Origin: JBOHUX01 sp050734915
GTDB lineage: Bacteria > Chloroflexota > Dormibacteria > Dormibacterales > Dormibacteraceae
Direction of reading: 5' to 3'
NCBI GenBank assembly: GCA_050734915.1
Contig: JBOHUX010000111.1
Location: 1-7,967, forward strand
DNA: 7,967 nucleotides
The position numbers and the translations under genes were made by a program. This document shows positions 1 through 5,994 of this stretch, one piece after another (position 1 is the first letter of the stretch; each line of letters opens with the position of its first letter). The notes beneath the pieces were generated by a model that worked only from the letters and a program-made list of their open reading frames with translations, did not search any database and was not told where the DNA came from.

Positions 1-503
1 GGGCTGGCGGGGCCGGCCCGCGTGGCATGGCCGGCGCGCGTGGCGGGCGCGGCGGCGCTGACGGAGGTGGCGGGCGCTTGTGGTTGATGTGGCCCCAGAC
101 GTACATGAACGAGAGCGGCAGGGCGGTGCGGGAGGCGGTCCGCGATCTCGCGATCGGGGCGGATCGCGTCTGGCTCGTCTATGACGAGCTCGACCTGCCG
201 CTCTGCCGGCTTCGGATCCGCATGGGCGGGTCGGTGGCGGGCCACAACGGGGCTTCGTCGGTGATGTCGTCGCTGGGCACCGCGGAGTTCGTGCGCTTTC
301 GGGTTGGCATCGGGAGGCCGCCCGAGGGGAAGGACCCGATCCGCTACGTGCTGGGGCGGTTCTCGCGCGCGGAGGCCTCGCGGCTCTCGGCGGTGGAGGG
401 GGGCGTGGCGTCGGCGCTGGAGGCCGCCCTCACCTCGGGGCTGTCACGCGCGATGGATCTTTACAACCGGTCTGGATCGCTGGGTTGCGAGGAGCTACCT
501 TGA
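1..503 (+). CDS. pth: Peptidyl-tRNA hydrolase, 3' part (5' end lies before the window)
   Basis: Pth cleaves the ester bond of peptidyl-tRNAs released from stalled ribosomes and so recycles tRNA in the cytoplasm. Reading from base 3 there is an open frame to the TGA at 501-503. It contains family signatures in the right order: PQTYMNESGRAV (substrate-binding Asn), YDELDLP (catalytic-site Asp), GHNG, RVGIGRP, YVLGRFS and a C-terminal helix ending near AMDLYNRSG. The N-terminal third, with the catalytic His and the first Asn of the family, is outside the window. The ATG at 27 is therefore unlikely to be the true start. The roughly 25 residues preceding RLWLMWPQTYMN are almost all Gly, Ala and Arg, where other Pth proteins have an ordinary mixed segment, so this looks like a low-complexity insertion. 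The stop codon overlaps the mfd start, which implies translational coupling. Family assignment is secure; the N-terminal structure is not visible. Confidence 0.93.
   Translation, partial: AGGAGPRGMAGARGGRGGADGGGGRLWLMWPQTYMNESGRAVREAVRDLAIGADRVWLVYDELDLPLCRLRIRMGGSVAGHNGASSVMSSLGTAEFVRFRVGIGRPPEGKDPIRYVLGRFSRAEASRLSAVEGGVASALEAALTSGLSRAMDLYNRSGSLGCEELP
489..494 (+). promoter_or_regulatory. Ribosome binding site deciding the mfd start
   Basis: GAGGAG lies inside the end of pth, 5 nt before the TTG at 500. No comparable site precedes the alternative in-frame TTG at 485, so this site favours 500 as the mfd start. Confidence 0.7.
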
Positions 504-3500
504 GCGCGCTGTGGGAACGGGTGTTCGATGGAGCGGTTTCGCCAGGGGGCGCGGCGGTTCGGGATTGGATCCTGGCAGGCGCGGGCCGTGGAGCCGGGGG
601 GGGATCTCGGGCTGGGGCCGGATCTCGGGCCGGGGGGGGATCTCGGGCCGGGGGGGGATCTCGGGCCGGGGCCGGGGAACCGGCCGTCCTCCGGTTGCAT
701 CGCCTGCCGCGGGCGACCTGGCCGATCCTGGCGGGCGCGGTCGCGCGGCTGTGTCAGGCGCAGGGGCGCTCGCTCCTCGTGCTCGTGCCGGGGCCTCAGC
801 GGTTCCTGGAGGAGCTCCGACCCTGGCTGGCGGAGGTGCCGCCGAGCTATCTCTACGCAGAGGTGACGGTCTCGTTCCTCGACAGGCCGCCGGCCTTCGA
901 CGAGGCGGTGGGCCCGCGGCTCGAGGCGCTGGCTGCCCTGGCCGGGGAGGATGGGGCGCTGGTCGTCTCCTCCCGGCGGGCCGCGATGCGCGTGACGGTG
1001 GCGCCGGATGAGCTCGCCTTGGCGACGGTGCAATTGCGTCCGGGCTGGCGTGGCGAGCCGCTGGCGGTGGCCGCCCGGCTGGTGGAGATGGGCTACTCTC
1101 GGGAGGCGCTGGTGGAGGCCCCGGGGCAGTTCTCCTTGCGGGGAGGGATCCTGGACGTGTTCCCAGCGGCGGGACGCTCGCCCGTCCGTGCGGAGTGGTT
1201 CGGGGACGAGCTGGATACGCTCCGGGTCTTCGATCCCGCCAACCAGCGGTCCGTGATGCAGGCTCCACAGGCGACCATCCGCCCGGGGCGAGAGGTCCTG
1301 CTGGGCGCGGAGCGAGGGGCGGCCGCGGTGCGGCGGCTCCGTTCCGAGGGGGGCCTGGAGGGCCTGAGGGCGGACGTCCGCTCCGAGTGGGAGGATGACC
1401 TCGAACGGCTGGGGGCGGGATCCTCATTCCCAGGAGTGGAGCTCTTCGCCGCCTACCTGGCGCCGGGGCGTCCCTCGCTCTTCGACCACCTGGCCGCAGA
1501 GGCGCTGGTTCTCGACCTCGACCCCCATCGCCAGCTGGCCGATGCGCGCGAGGTCGAGCAGGAGACCGAGATGCTCGCCGCCGCTGAATCGCGGGACGGC
1601 GAGCTCCCCGGCGGGTTCCGGCCGCCGATGGTGGAGATGGAGCGGCTCGAGCGTCCGGGGCGGCGGCGCCTGGAGGTGGTCACCAGCGAAGCCCCCGAGG
1701 CGGCAGCCGGAGGCGCGGGGCACGATGGCGGTGGTTCCGCGGGTGGTTTCATCGACCTCGGGTGGGCCGAGGTGGAACCGGTCGTGGGTCGGCCACAGGC
1801 GCTCGCCGAGCTGGCGCGGCGGGTGAGGGAAGCCCGGGGCGGACTGACGCTCGTCCTGGCCAGCGAACAGGGGCCCAGGATCGAGGCCCTTCTCGATGAG
1901 AGTGGCGTCCGCCGCCGGCCGGAGCCGATCGATCTCGATCTCGACCTGGAGTCGCGCCCGGGGATGTTCTCGGCGGATCTCGATGTCGCGGCCGGGTGCC
2001 GCCACGCCGCGATGGGGTTCTGGCTCCTCAGCGATCGGGAGCTGTTCGGGCGGGTGCGCAAGCCGGCGCCGCGGGTGAGCCGGATCTCGAAGGCCGGCGT
2101 GCGCGACTCCACCTTGACGCTCGAGTTCCAGCCCGACGAGCTGGTCGTCCACGTGGACCACGGCATCGCGCGGTTCAAGGGCATGCGGTTGATGGAGGCC
2201 GACGGCGCGGATCGCGAATACCTGGAGCTGGAGTATGCGGAGGGAGATCGCCTCTTCGTCCCCGTCGAGTCGCTCGATCGAGTCCAGAAGTACCTCGGTG
2301 GGGGCGAGGGCCACCCGTCCCTGCACCGGCTGGGAACCGGCGACTGGGCGCGGGCGCGAGGGCGCGCCAGGCGTTCGGTCGAAGACGTGGCCGGTGAGCT
2401 CCTGCGCCTGTACTCCGCGAGGGAGGCGAGGCCGGGCTTCGCATTCCCGCCCGACGCGCCCTGGCAGGGAGAGCTCGAGGCCTCCTTCCCCTACGAGGAG
2501 ACGCCCGATCAGGTGGTGGCGCTGGCGGAGATCAAGGCGGACATGGAGCTGGACAGGCCAATGGACCGGCTCGTCTGTGGCGATGTCGGCTTCGGCAAGA
2601 CCGAGCTGGCGGTGCGGGCGGCTTTCAAGGCGGTCTTGAGCGGGAAGCAGGTGGCGATGCTGGTGCCGACGACGGTCCTGGCCCAGCAGCACTTCCAGGT
2701 CATCAGCGATCGGTTGAAGCCCTACCCGGTCACCGTCGAGATGCTCTCGCGCTTCCGTTCGGATGAGGAGCAGGCCGCGACCGTGGCCGGGATCAGGACC
2801 GGGCAGGTAGACGTCGTGATCGGCACTCACCGGCTCCTCCAGCGCGATGTGCGGTTCAGCAAGCTGGGCCTGGTCGTCATCGATGAGGAGCAGCGGTTCG
2901 GGGTCATGCAGAAGGAGCGCCTCAAGAAGATGCGCTCGCAGGTCGATGTCCTCACCCTCTCGGCGACGCCGATCCCGCGGACCATGCACATGGCGGTGGC
3001 GGGGCTCCGGGACATGAGCGTGATCCAGACCCCGCCCGAGGACCGGCAGCCGATCAAGACCTACGTGACCGCGGAGGAGGACGAGCTCCTGGCCGAGGTC
3101 ATCAATCGCGAGATCGATCGGGGCGGGCAGGTCTTCTTCGTCCACAACCGCGTCCGCACCATCGAGCGCGCGGCTGATGGCCTGGCGCGCCTCGTGCCCC
3201 ACGCAAGGCTCGCGGTCGGACATGGCCGGATGGCGGAGGAGGAGCTGGCCAAGGTCATGGTGGACTTTGCGGCCGGGGAGCACGACGTGCTGGTCTGCAC
3301 CACGATCATCGAATCGGGGCTCGACATGCCCAACGTCAACACTCTCATCGTGCAGAACGCGAACACGTTCGGGCTCGCCCAGCTCTACCAGCTGCGGGGC
3401 AGGGTGGGCCGCTCCGGCAAGCGCGCGTACGCGTACTTCCTCTATGACCCCCGGCGCTCCTTGACGGAGGCCGCTGACAAGCGGCTGGACGTCATTTCGG

Positions 3501-4213
3501 GGCTGCACGAGCTGGGGCTCGGGTTCAAGATCGCGCTGCGTGACCTCGAGATCAGGGGGGCGGGGAACCTGTTGGGGACCGAGCAGCACGGCGCCATCGT
3601 GGCGGTCGGGTTTGAGATGTATACACAGATGCTGCAGAGCGCGGTGGCCCGGATGCGCGAGGCGGGGCCGAGCGTCCGCGGACGCGGCGGCGACGCCGCG
3701 GAGGCCTCCTCGAACGGGCCGCCCGAGGGCGGTGAGCCGGATCTCGAGGACATCGTATCCGGCCCGGAGCTGGCCCTCGACCTGCCGCTCGACCATTTCA
3801 TCCCTCGCTCCTTCGTGCGCGAGGAGCGCCTTCGTTTGGGGGCCTATCGGGAGCTTGCGGCCGCGTCCGACGAAGACTCGCTGGCCGCGGTGGTGCGCTC
3901 TTTGAGGGATCGCTACGGGAACCCGCCCGCGCAGCTGGAAAATCTCGTGTTCTCTCTGCGCGTGAAGCATCGCGGAGAGCATCTGCGGCTGCGCTCGGTG
4001 GCGGTCAAGGACGACCTCGTCGAGATTCGCGTGGATCCGGACCGGGTGCTCGAGGTTGAGGACCTGGAGCGACTCTACGGGTCACGGCTGTCGGTGGGGC
4101 CGAATCGACTGCGGCTTCGCTGCCAGCCCGATCGCTGGCGCGAGGAGCTCGTGCATCTCCTCGAGGCCCTGGCCCGGCTCTACGCCCGCGAGAGGATCGA
4201 GTCTGGTGCCTGA
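500..4213 (+). CDS. mfd: Transcription-repair coupling factor Mfd
   Basis: Mfd is a DNA translocase that binds RNA polymerase stalled at a lesion, pushes it off the DNA and recruits UvrA for nucleotide excision repair. The start chosen is TTG at 500, overlapping the pth stop as TTGA, with GAGGAG 5 nt upstream; this gives 1237 residues. Visible domains: a UvrB-like N-terminal part (about 60-360, with PGQFSLRGGILDVFP near 210-225); a poorly conserved domain 3; the RNA-polymerase interaction domain starting near DELVVHVDHGIARFKG (about 545); and a RecG-like translocase. The translocase has Walker A GDVGFGKT (694-701), DEEQ box (795-798), SATPIPRT (from 821), TTIIESGLD and QLRGRVGRSG (about 965-975). 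These are followed by the TRG region with RDLEIRGAGNLLG, and by the C-terminal domain 7 after DHFIP (about 1098). Oddities are a four-copy GSRAG-type hexapeptide repeat at residues 35-58, an acidic DLDLDL run in domain 3, and a Gly/Glu-rich linker at about 1055-1095. Function is secure. Confidence 0.98.
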   Translation: MSALWERVFDGAVSPGGAAVRDWILAGAGRGAGGGSRAGAGSRAGGGSRAGGGSRAGAGEPAVLRLHRLPRATWPILAGAVARLCQAQGRSLLVLVPGPQRFLEELRPWLAEVPPSYLYAEVTVSFLDRPPAFDEAVGPRLEALAALAGEDGALVVSSRRAAMRVTVAPDELALATVQLRPGWRGEPLAVAARLVEMGYSREALVEAPGQFSLRGGILDVFPAAGRSPVRAEWFGDELDTLRVFDPANQRSVMQAPQATIRPGREVLLGAERGAAAVRRLRSEGGLEGLRADVRSEWEDDLERLGAGSSFPGVELFAAYLAPGRPSLFDHLAAEALVLDLDPHRQLADAREVEQETEMLAAAESRDGELPGGFRPPMVEMERLERPGRRRLEVVTSEAPEAAAGGAGHDGGGSAGGFIDLGWAEVEPVVGRPQALAELARRVREARGGLTLVLASEQGPRIEALLDESGVRRRPEPIDLDLDLESRPGMFSADLDVAAGCRHAAMGFWLLSDRELFGRVRKPAPRVSRISKAGVRDSTLTLEFQPDELVVHVDHGIARFKGMRLMEADGADREYLELEYAEGDRLFVPVESLDRVQKYLGGGEGHPSLHRLGTGDWARARGRARRSVEDVAGELLRLYSAREARPGFAFPPDAPWQGELEASFPYEETPDQVVALAEIKADMELDRPMDRLVCGDVGFGKTELAVRAAFKAVLSGKQVAMLVPTTVLAQQHFQVISDRLKPYPVTVEMLSRFRSDEEQAATVAGIRTGQVDVVIGTHRLLQRDVRFSKLGLVVIDEEQRFGVMQKERLKKMRSQVDVLTLSATPIPRTMHMAVAGLRDMSVIQTPPEDRQPIKTYVTAEEDELLAEVINREIDRGGQVFFVHNRVRTIERAADGLARLVPHARLAVGHGRMAEEELAKVMVDFAAGEHDVLVCTTIIESGLDMPNVNTLIVQNANTFGLAQLYQLRGRVGRSGKRAYAYFLYDPRRSLTEAADKRLDVISGLHELGLGFKIALRDLEIRGAGNLLGTEQHGAIVAVGFEMYTQMLQSAVARMREAGPSVRGRGGDAAEASSNGPPEGGEPDLEDIVSGPELALDLPLDHFIPRSFVREERLRLGAYRELAAASDEDSLAAVVRSLRDRYGNPPAQLENLVFSLRVKHRGEHLRLRSVAVKDDLVEIRVDPDRVLEVEDLERLYGSRLSVGPNRLRLRCQPDRWREELVHLLEALARLYARERIESGA
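603..674 (+). repeat. 18-bp tandem repeat, four copies, inside the 5' part of mfd
   Basis: Four head-to-tail 18-bp units begin at 603, 621, 639 and 657, each starting GATCTCGGGC. Copies 1 and 4 end in GGGGCCG; copies 2 and 3 end in a run of seven or more G. The unit is a multiple of three, so the mfd frame stays open and reads as four (G-S-R-A-G-A/G) hexapeptides at residues 35-58. The repeat sits between the first helix and the first recognisable strand of domain 1, which in B. subtilis Mfd (from memory) are nearly adjacent. Confidence 0.95.
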
Positions 4214-4215
4214 CC

Positions 4216-5052
4216 TTGTCTGAACGGGCCTCGCCCCACAGCCCAGGACTGGCAGCGCTGTTCGAGGTGGTGCACCGGCTGCGGGCTCCCGATGGCTGTC
4301 CCTGGGATCGAGAGCAAACCCATCAATCCCTCAGGCCCTACCTCCTGGAGGAGACCTATGAGGTGCTGGAGGCGATCGACTCTGGGGATGACGGGAGGCT
4401 CCGAGAAGAGCTGGGGGACCTGCTTCTTCAGGTGGCCATGCACGCGGAGATCGCATCGGAGGCGGGTCGATTCGACGCGGCCGATGTGTCAGAGGGGGCC
4501 GCGGCGAAGATGGTGGGGCGTCATCCCCACGTTTTCGGCGACGTGACGGTCGAGGACGCCGCCGAGGTGCTTCGCAACTGGGAGAGGGGCAAGTCGGCCG
4601 AGGCCGCCGCGGCGGGTCGGCCGGACGAGTCGGCGCTGGATCGCGTGCCGCGCTCGATGCCGGCGCTGGCCTGGGCGCTGGGGTTGCAAAAGCGTGCCAC
4701 CCGGGTGGGGCTCCCTTCCGTGGTCGCCGACGGCTCGGGCGGCGGCCGGGCGACGGTGGTGGCCGACCTGCTGCGGGAGCTTGCGGAAGCGTCTCGAGCC
4801 GGCGAGGTCTCGACGGGCGATGACGAGCTGTTCGCCGAGTTCGGGGATCTTCTCTTCGCGCTCGTCGGGCTCGGCCGCGCACTCCAGATCGATCCCGAAG
4901 GCGCGCTTCGGGTCGCGGGTCGGCGCTTCCTCGAACGGTTCCGGGTGTTGGACGTGCAGGCGCGGGAGCGAGGCACGACGCTGCGCGACATGGACCCTGC
5001 GCTGCTGCGCGACCTCTGGCGAGAGACTGGCCAGGCACCGGATGGCCATTGA
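4216..5052 (+). CDS. mazG: MazG nucleoside triphosphate pyrophosphohydrolase
   Basis: MazG hydrolyses (d)NTPs, including aberrant ones, to the monophosphate and pyrophosphate, which cleans the nucleotide pool and can affect stress signalling. The 278-residue product has the two-domain architecture of the E. coli-type protein. Domain 1 has the family opener APDGCPWDREQTHQSLRPYLLEE (24-46), with metal-ligand motif EExxE (E45, E46, E49) and ExxD (E65, D68). Next come GRHPHVFGDV (101-110) and the NWERGK segment (121-126). Domain 2 repeats the fold with E188/E191 and E208/D211 in AEFGDLLFALVGLGRAL. The TTG at 4216, 2 nt after the mfd stop, gives a normal N-terminal length. Its Shine-Dalgarno is weak: the nearest GAGAGGA, at 4190-4196, is too far away. 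Translation is therefore probably coupled to mfd. The C-terminal active-site residues are less complete than those of domain 1. Confidence 0.95.
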   Translation: MSERASPHSPGLAALFEVVHRLRAPDGCPWDREQTHQSLRPYLLEETYEVLEAIDSGDDGRLREELGDLLLQVAMHAEIASEAGRFDAADVSEGAAAKMVGRHPHVFGDVTVEDAAEVLRNWERGKSAEAAAAGRPDESALDRVPRSMPALAWALGLQKRATRVGLPSVVADGSGGGRATVVADLLRELAEASRAGEVSTGDDELFAEFGDLLFALVGLGRALQIDPEGALRVAGRRFLERFRVLDVQARERGTTLRDMDPALLRDLWRETGQAPDGH

Positions 5053-5104
5053 TCAGCCGGCAACCAGGTCGCCCCTGGCGGGCCGCTCAACTTCGGCCTC
5101 CGCA

Positions 5105-5135
5105 CTTGCGCGAGGAGCCTGCTATAGTCCGCAAG
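5105..5135. repeat. Inverted repeat flanking the -10 element
   Basis: CTTGCG at 5105-5110 and CGCAAG at 5130-5135 are exact inverted 6-mers with the extended -10 box between them. This geometry fits a possible operator, but six bases can match by chance in GC-rich DNA. Confidence 0.35.
5120..5128 (+). promoter_or_regulatory. Extended -10 promoter ahead of the ftsB-like gene
   Basis: TGC-TATAGT is an extended -10 element (TGn plus a 5-of-6 TATAAT match) in the 129-nt gap between mazG and the next gene. The predicted start is near 5135, giving a leader of about 47 nt. No good -35 is present at 16-18 bp, as is usual for TGn promoters. TTGCGC at 5106 is only 11 bp away, which is too close. Confidence 0.55.
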
Positions 5136-5136
5136 C

Positions 5137-5161
5137 GTCCTCCCGAAGCGCAGGTGAGGAC
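5137..5161 (+). other. Possible 5'-leader hairpin of the ftsB-like mRNA
   Basis: GTCCTC (5137-5142) and GAGGAC (5156-5161) can form a 6-bp stem with a 13-nt loop immediately after the predicted transcription start. It could protect the 5' end or act on translation. It does not cover the GAGG at 5174-5177 that precedes the ATG. Confidence 0.35.
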
Positions 5162-5181
5162 ACGACTCACCACGAGGCAGC

Positions 5182-5604
5182 ATGCGTCGCAGCAACGTCC
5201 CGCCACTTCAGAAGGCCAATAGCCGTCGGCGATGGTCGCGTGAGCTTGGGATCGCGGCTGTGCTGCTGGCCGGGGCCGGCTGGAGCGCCTACTCATTCGG
5301 ACAGGAGGCCTACCTGGGTTTCCGGCTCAACCATCAGGTGGCGCAATTGCGGAGCCAGAACGCCACCCTGCAGGAGCAGAACGCGGGGTACCATCGCGAC
5401 ATCGGGGTCCTGAATTCCGGCGCAGGTGCCGAGGAGCAGGCGAGGATCAACGGGTACGCGCGGAAGGGCGAGCAGCTCTATCTGGTCGGTCAGCCTCCGG
5501 CGGCGTCGATTCCGGCGCCCAAGCTGAAGCCGATGGGCCATGCTCGCGCGTCGGGGCCCATCGCCTCTTTCCGGAGGTGGGTGGCCGCGCTCTTGCCTCG
5601 GTGA
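5182..5604 (+). CDS. FtsB/DivIC-type septum formation initiator
   Basis: This 140-residue bitopic membrane protein has the layout of the FtsB/DivIC family, which scaffolds FtsL and FtsQ/DivIB and helps activate septal peptidoglycan synthesis. A basic cytoplasmic head (residues 1-21) precedes one membrane segment (about 22-39, ELGIAAVLLAGAGWSAY). A coiled-coil stretch rich in Q, N and L follows (about 43-78, RLNHQVAQLRSQNATLQEQN). Next comes the family's terminal motif, GAEEQARINGYARKGEQLYLV (82-102), matching the usual 'E..AR...g.v..GE..y.v' pattern. A Pro/Ala-rich basic tail of about 35 residues, longer than in E. coli FtsB, ends the protein. The ATG at 5182 has GAGG 4 nt upstream. The gene lies where divIC sits in Bacillus, between mazG and tRNA-Met/tilS. 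Family is likely from topology and motif; FtsB and DivIC cannot be told apart here. Confidence 0.82.
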   Translation: MRRSNVPPLQKANSRRRWSRELGIAAVLLAGAGWSAYSFGQEAYLGFRLNHQVAQLRSQNATLQEQNAGYHRDIGVLNSGAGAEEQARINGYARKGEQLYLVGQPPAASIPAPKLKPMGHARASGPIASFRRWVAALLPR

Positions 5605-5632
5605 GGGACTGATGCACCCCGGTGGGCGACGG

Positions 5633-5638
5633 TATAAT
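5633..5638 (+). promoter_or_regulatory. -10 box of the initiator tRNA gene
   Basis: This is a perfect TATAAT. Its last T is 7 nt before base 1 of the tRNA, so the canonical start would be 5645, the mature tRNA 5' base, or at most a few nt upstream. No convincing -35 is seen at 16-18 bp (TGATGC at 5610-5615 with a 17-bp spacer is a poor match), and there is no TGn extension. Confidence 0.55.
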
Positions 5639-5644
5639 CGGAGC

Positions 5645-5719
5645 CGCGGAGTGGAGCAGAGGCAGCTCGTCGGGCTCATAACCCGAAGGTCGTTGGTTCG
5701 AATCCAACCTCCGCAACCA
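5645..5719 (+). tRNA. Initiator tRNA-fMet (anticodon CAU), CCA encoded
   Basis: The cloverleaf folds fully. The acceptor strands are CGCGGAG and CTCCGCA, with an unpaired C1 x A72, the hallmark of bacterial initiators. The D stem is GAGC/GCTC with A11:U24, also an initiator trait. The anticodon stem ends in three G-C pairs (GGG...CCC) around CTCATAA. The T arm is TTGG/CCAA with loop TTCGAAT and a closing G:C pair. Discriminator A5716 is followed by an encoded CCA (5717-5719). The D loop is short (7 nt), giving 75 nt in total including CCA. These features together identify the formyl-methionine initiator rather than an elongator. Confidence 0.96.
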
Positions 5720-5732
5720 ACCCTCGAGTCAA

Positions 5733-5758
5733 GAGGAGTCGGCGTTGGCCGGCTCCTC
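5733..5758 (+). terminator. Strong hairpin after tRNA-fMet (terminator-like or leader structure)
   Basis: GAGGAGTCGGC (5733-5743) and GCCGGCTCCTC (5748-5758) form an 11-bp stem with one U-G pair and a GTTG loop. It begins 14 nt after the tRNA CCA end and stops 29 nt before the small ORF. The following bases (GAAGTACGTTTGGG) contain only a weak T run. It may be a leaky terminator, a 3' processing barrier for the tRNA precursor, or a leader structure for the small ORF. Confidence 0.5.
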
Positions 5759-5786
5759 GAAGTACGTTTGGGCGGGTGAACGAGGC

Positions 5787-5870
5787 ATGAACAAGCGAAA
5801 GCGCGTGGCCCTGGCCAAGCGTCGGATCAAGAAGCGTATGCACAAGGAGCGAGCGCGAGCCGCACGCTGA
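5787..5870 (+). CDS. 27-residue very basic small protein, possible ribosomal protein
   Basis: An ATG-to-TGA frame of 27 sense codons lies between two tRNA genes. The product begins MNKRKRVALAKRRIKKRM. Fourteen of its 27 residues are Lys or Arg, with only one acidic residue, as in small ribosomal proteins that thread into rRNA. The composition and the 'KRRIKKRMHKERARAAR' pattern recall the short AURKAIP1/COX24-type proteins (bS22/mS38) of actinobacterial and mitochondrial small subunits, but I cannot confirm homology. A GGTGA at 5775-5779, 7 nt before the ATG, could serve as Shine-Dalgarno; the closer GAGG (5782-5785) is too near. The stop is 11 nt before the second tRNA, so the two are very likely co-transcribed. 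Coding status is supported by placement and composition only. The alternative is a chance ORF in spacer RNA. Confidence 0.6.
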   Translation: MNKRKRVALAKRRIKKRMHKERARAAR

Positions 5871-5881
5871 ACCACCGGTGC

Positions 5882-5953
5882 GGCGGTGTAGCTCAGTGGT
5901 AGAGCACGCGGCTCATAACCGCGGCGTCGCTGGTTCGAACCCAGCCACCGCCA
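5882..5953 (+). tRNA. tRNA-Met (anticodon CAU), probably elongator; CCA not encoded
   Basis: The fold is complete: acceptor GGCGGTG/CACCGCC (seven pairs), D arm GCTC/GAGC with loop AGTGGTA, anticodon stem CGCGG/CCGCG around CTCATAA (CAU at 5914-5916), T arm GCTGG/CCAGC with loop TTCGAAC, and discriminator A5953. The next bases are CAC, so CCA must be added after processing. Paired 1:72 and C11:G24 rule out an initiator. CAU could also mean tRNA-Ile2, whose C34 is changed to lysidine by TilS. Here the 4:69 and 5:68 pairs are G:C, not the C:G pairs TilS favours in E. coli, and the acceptor resembles B. subtilis elongator tRNA-Met (from memory). Elongator Met is therefore preferred, with Ile2 as the alternative. 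Confidence 0.93.
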
Positions 5954-5994
5954 CACCGGCGTCCACCGTCAACGCCCTGGGGCTGCCTGGCAGC

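Noticed and set aside
27..29. ATG at 27 as the start of a short Pth
   Set aside because: The frame is open upstream to the window edge, and the essential N-terminal third of the enzyme would be missing. The gene is cut by the window, not truncated.
485..499. TTG at 485 as an earlier mfd start
   Set aside because: No ribosome site precedes it; GAGGAG is correctly spaced for the TTG at 500, which also gives the coupled TTGA overlap with pth.
603..674. CRISPR-like or mobile-element interpretation of the regular repeats
   Set aside because: The units are contiguous 18-mers with no spacers, lie inside a coding frame, and have no cas or transposase gene nearby.
1928..1960. GATCGATCTCGATCTC-type run in mfd domain 3 as a regulatory repeat
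   Set aside because: It is short, imperfect and explained by coding for an acidic Asp/Leu run; GATC-containing words are common across this window, though not counted.
1424..3982. Very long open frame (852 codons) on the - strand antisense to mfd
   Set aside because: GC-rich codon use keeps the opposite frame open. The translation has no recognisable motif and is rich in Arg, His, Leu and Pro, while the + strand is unmistakably mfd.
5106..5111. TTGCGC as a -35 box for the ftsB-like promoter
   Set aside because: It is only 11 bp from the -10 box, outside the workable spacing.
5447..5716. - strand ORF across tRNA-fMet (contains LDSNQRPSGYEPDELPLL)
   Set aside because: This is the well-known translated-tRNA artefact, produced by the reverse complement of the tRNA gene.
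5540..5779. + strand ORF from the end of the ftsB-like gene through tRNA-fMet
   Set aside because: Its middle (GVEQRQLVGLITRRSLVRIQPP) is the sense-strand translation of the tRNA; no ribosome site or family match.
5729..5956. - strand ORF across the second tRNA (contains LGSNQRRRGYEPRALPL)
   Set aside because: Same type of translated-tRNA artefact.
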